A stretch of 64,000 nucleotides of DNA from Flavobacterium seoulense. Its GTDB lineage: Bacteria > Bacteroidota > Bacteroidia > Flavobacteriales > Flavobacteriaceae. Below are positions 62,964 through 64,000 of this stretch, one piece after another. Below the pieces are notes generated by a model. That model did no database searches. It saw nothing but the letters and a program-made list of their open reading frames with translations, and was not told the origin of the DNA. Position 1 is the stretch's first letter. Each line of letters opens with the position of its first letter. The translations under genes were made by a program, and so were the position numbers. The DNA lies in contig NZ_JNCA01000007.1 of NCBI RefSeq assembly GCF_000695795.1, positions 40,244 to 104,243 on the forward strand. The letters run 5' to 3'.

Positions 62964-63839
62964 TTAAAAAAAATCTTTTAGAATTCTAGCAGTAAAAAAT
63001 TTAGCTCCTTCATCATTCATGTGACCACAAGACGAAAAATAGTTATTCTCCACTACGGCATTCTCGTAATTATGGATTTCAGGATAGGCTTTTTTTACTT
63101 TATCAAAATAATTCATGCCAACGACATTTTCACACATCGGAGTCATTACGGCAATAAAATTAATATTATTGGCTTTGCAAATTGCTTTAATTTCTTCGTA
63201 ATATTTATTATGAACTAAAGGATTCAGATTGACAATATTGTTTTTCATATTACCCTTTTTATGTTTTAATAATGGATAATATCCCTGGTTATCCAATAAA
63301 CTTGTTTTTTTATGAATCAGAGTAAAAAATGTCTCTCTAAAACCAATCTTACTGTCATACTTTATATACCTGTAAAACGGAATATAATATAACTCTTTAA
63401 AATCTTCCTGAGATTCGAAATGCTTTTTTACAACATCTGAATTATGAATATACGGTAAAAACTTAGCCGAAATTCCTTCGGCCTGATGATCGTTGGCAAG
63501 GTTTAAATCGGCTTCAAGAATGAGATTTTTAATTTCATATTTTCTTTCTATCATTAATTTGAGCATTAATGAAGCTTCAAATAAATGTCCACCACTCATA
63601 CCGTAATTAAATGCTTTTAATCCTTTCTCTTCAAACATTGGTGTAACAAAATGATTATTGGCGCGAGATGATCCTAAAATCACTACATCATATTTTTGAG
63701 CTTTAGAATTAAAAACCGTTTCTATCTTTCCGCGATTTTTAGATTGTAAAAAAACATAAGTATATAGTACGTCTAGTACGACTGCTAATAGCAAGAATAT
63801 AATTATTGTTTTTATAGTGAATAGTAGAAATTGTTTCAT
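62964..63839 (-). CDS. SGNH-hydrolase-like protein of the polysaccharide locus
   Basis: A 291-residue protein with one N-terminal membrane anchor (about 5-25) and an extracytoplasmic domain. VVILGSSRANNHFV looks like SGNH block I (Ser nucleophile), YGMSGGHLFEASLML carries the Gly of block II, LILEADLN follows, and SCGHMNDEGAKFF has the D/H-type block V with His. Related proteins act in O-acetylation of surface glycans, often beside an MBOAT protein, which is not in the window. The frame is open to 63923, but ATG at 63839 gives a normal signal-anchor start. Confidence 0.72.
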   Translation of the reverse strand: MKQFLLFTIKTIIIFLLLAVVLDVLYTYVFLQSKNRGKIETVFNSKAQKYDVVILGSSRANNHFVTPMFEEKGLKAFNYGMSGGHLFEASLMLKLMIERKYEIKNLILEADLNLANDHQAEGISAKFLPYIHNSDVVKKHFESQEDFKELYYIPFYRYIKYDSKIGFRETFFTLIHKKTSLLDNQGYYPLLKHKKGNMKNNIVNLNPLVHNKYYEEIKAICKANNINFIAVMTPMCENVVGMNYFDKVKKAYPEIHNYENAVVENNYFSSCGHMNDEGAKFFTARILKDFF

Positions 63840-64000
63840 TATTAATTTAATTACTTTATTACGCTCTAATTTATCGAGATAAAAAAACCACAAGCTCCTT
63901 TTTGTCATCCTATGTTTGCACAAGGAAAGTTCTTTAAATAATATGTAAATTTATTTTCAACAGAAGAAAGAGAAAGATAAAAGCTAAGACTTGTCATTGG

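Noticed and set aside
63840..64000. Possible upstream coding end on the minus strand, with a TGA at 63905-63907 overlapping an ATG at 63908 of the SGNH-like gene
   Set aside because: The open run to the edge is only about 31 codons and has no recognisable family. The SGNH-like protein has a better start at 63839. The next 77 bases are left unassigned.

Overview
This is an AT-rich chromosomal segment from a Flavobacteriia bacterium, most likely a Flavobacterium species. Lineage markers are the gliding-motility lipoprotein GldI, the pairing of GSIII and eukaryotic-type GSII glutamine synthetases, a PBP1/LysM lipoprotein-type protein, Bacteroidota promoters of the form TTG-N17-21-TAnnTTTG, almost no Shine-Dalgarno sequences, and an acidic surface-export motif behind a lipoprotein cysteine. 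No phage, integrase, transposase, CRISPR array or rRNA operon was found.

Positions 1-49 kb are mainly housekeeping genes. In order: the 5' end of yidC, pyrG (CTP synthase), a DUF3820 protein, a LysM/PBP1 protein and guaA; two paralogous secreted proteins of unknown function; RidA and a ClC channel; a DHH phosphoesterase with gldI and two cyclophilin-FKBP fusion isomerases; a few orphan genes; a zinc/cadmium-type P-type ATPase; purM; divergent glnN and glnA; a TerC protein; a predicted surface lipoprotein; valS; DUF1573 and PDZ/aspartyl protease proteins; an aminotransferase; folE, cysS, yidD and lgt; two identical tRNA-Thr(UGU) genes; manA, bcp, a PTPS/QueD protein and idi; msrB-msrA; an FAD oxidoreductase; recQ; kdsD-tatC-lptB; a GH25 lysozyme and pssA; and a DUF4105/Lnb protein. 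Many convergent gene pairs are separated by clear bidirectional hairpin terminators. Cell-envelope functions recur: insertion (YidC, YidD, TatC), lipoprotein maturation (Lgt, Lnb-like), LPS export and Kdo supply (LptB, KdsD), periplasmic folding and repair (GldI, PPIases, MsrA/B).

Positions 49-64 kb form a surface-polysaccharide locus read on the minus strand. It runs from an SGNH-like protein at the right edge through GT4, GT2, a polyprenyl-phosphate sugar synthase-like GT2, a GT-C membrane transferase, further GT2/GT4 enzymes and an O-antigen-ligase/polymerase-like protein to a terminal polyprenyl glycosylphosphotransferase. Several genes overlap by 4-8 bases, as expected for a translationally coupled operon.

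The most unusual part is an island at about 54.2-56.1 kb that interrupts this locus. It holds a 249-codon orphan gene on the opposite strand, a 67-codon basic helical protein, three 11-bp direct repeats phased at about one helical turn, two diverged copies of one repeat in opposite orientation around the orphan gene, and an 18-bp perfect palindrome. This is my main candidate for an undescribed system. Its function cannot be stated from sequence alone.
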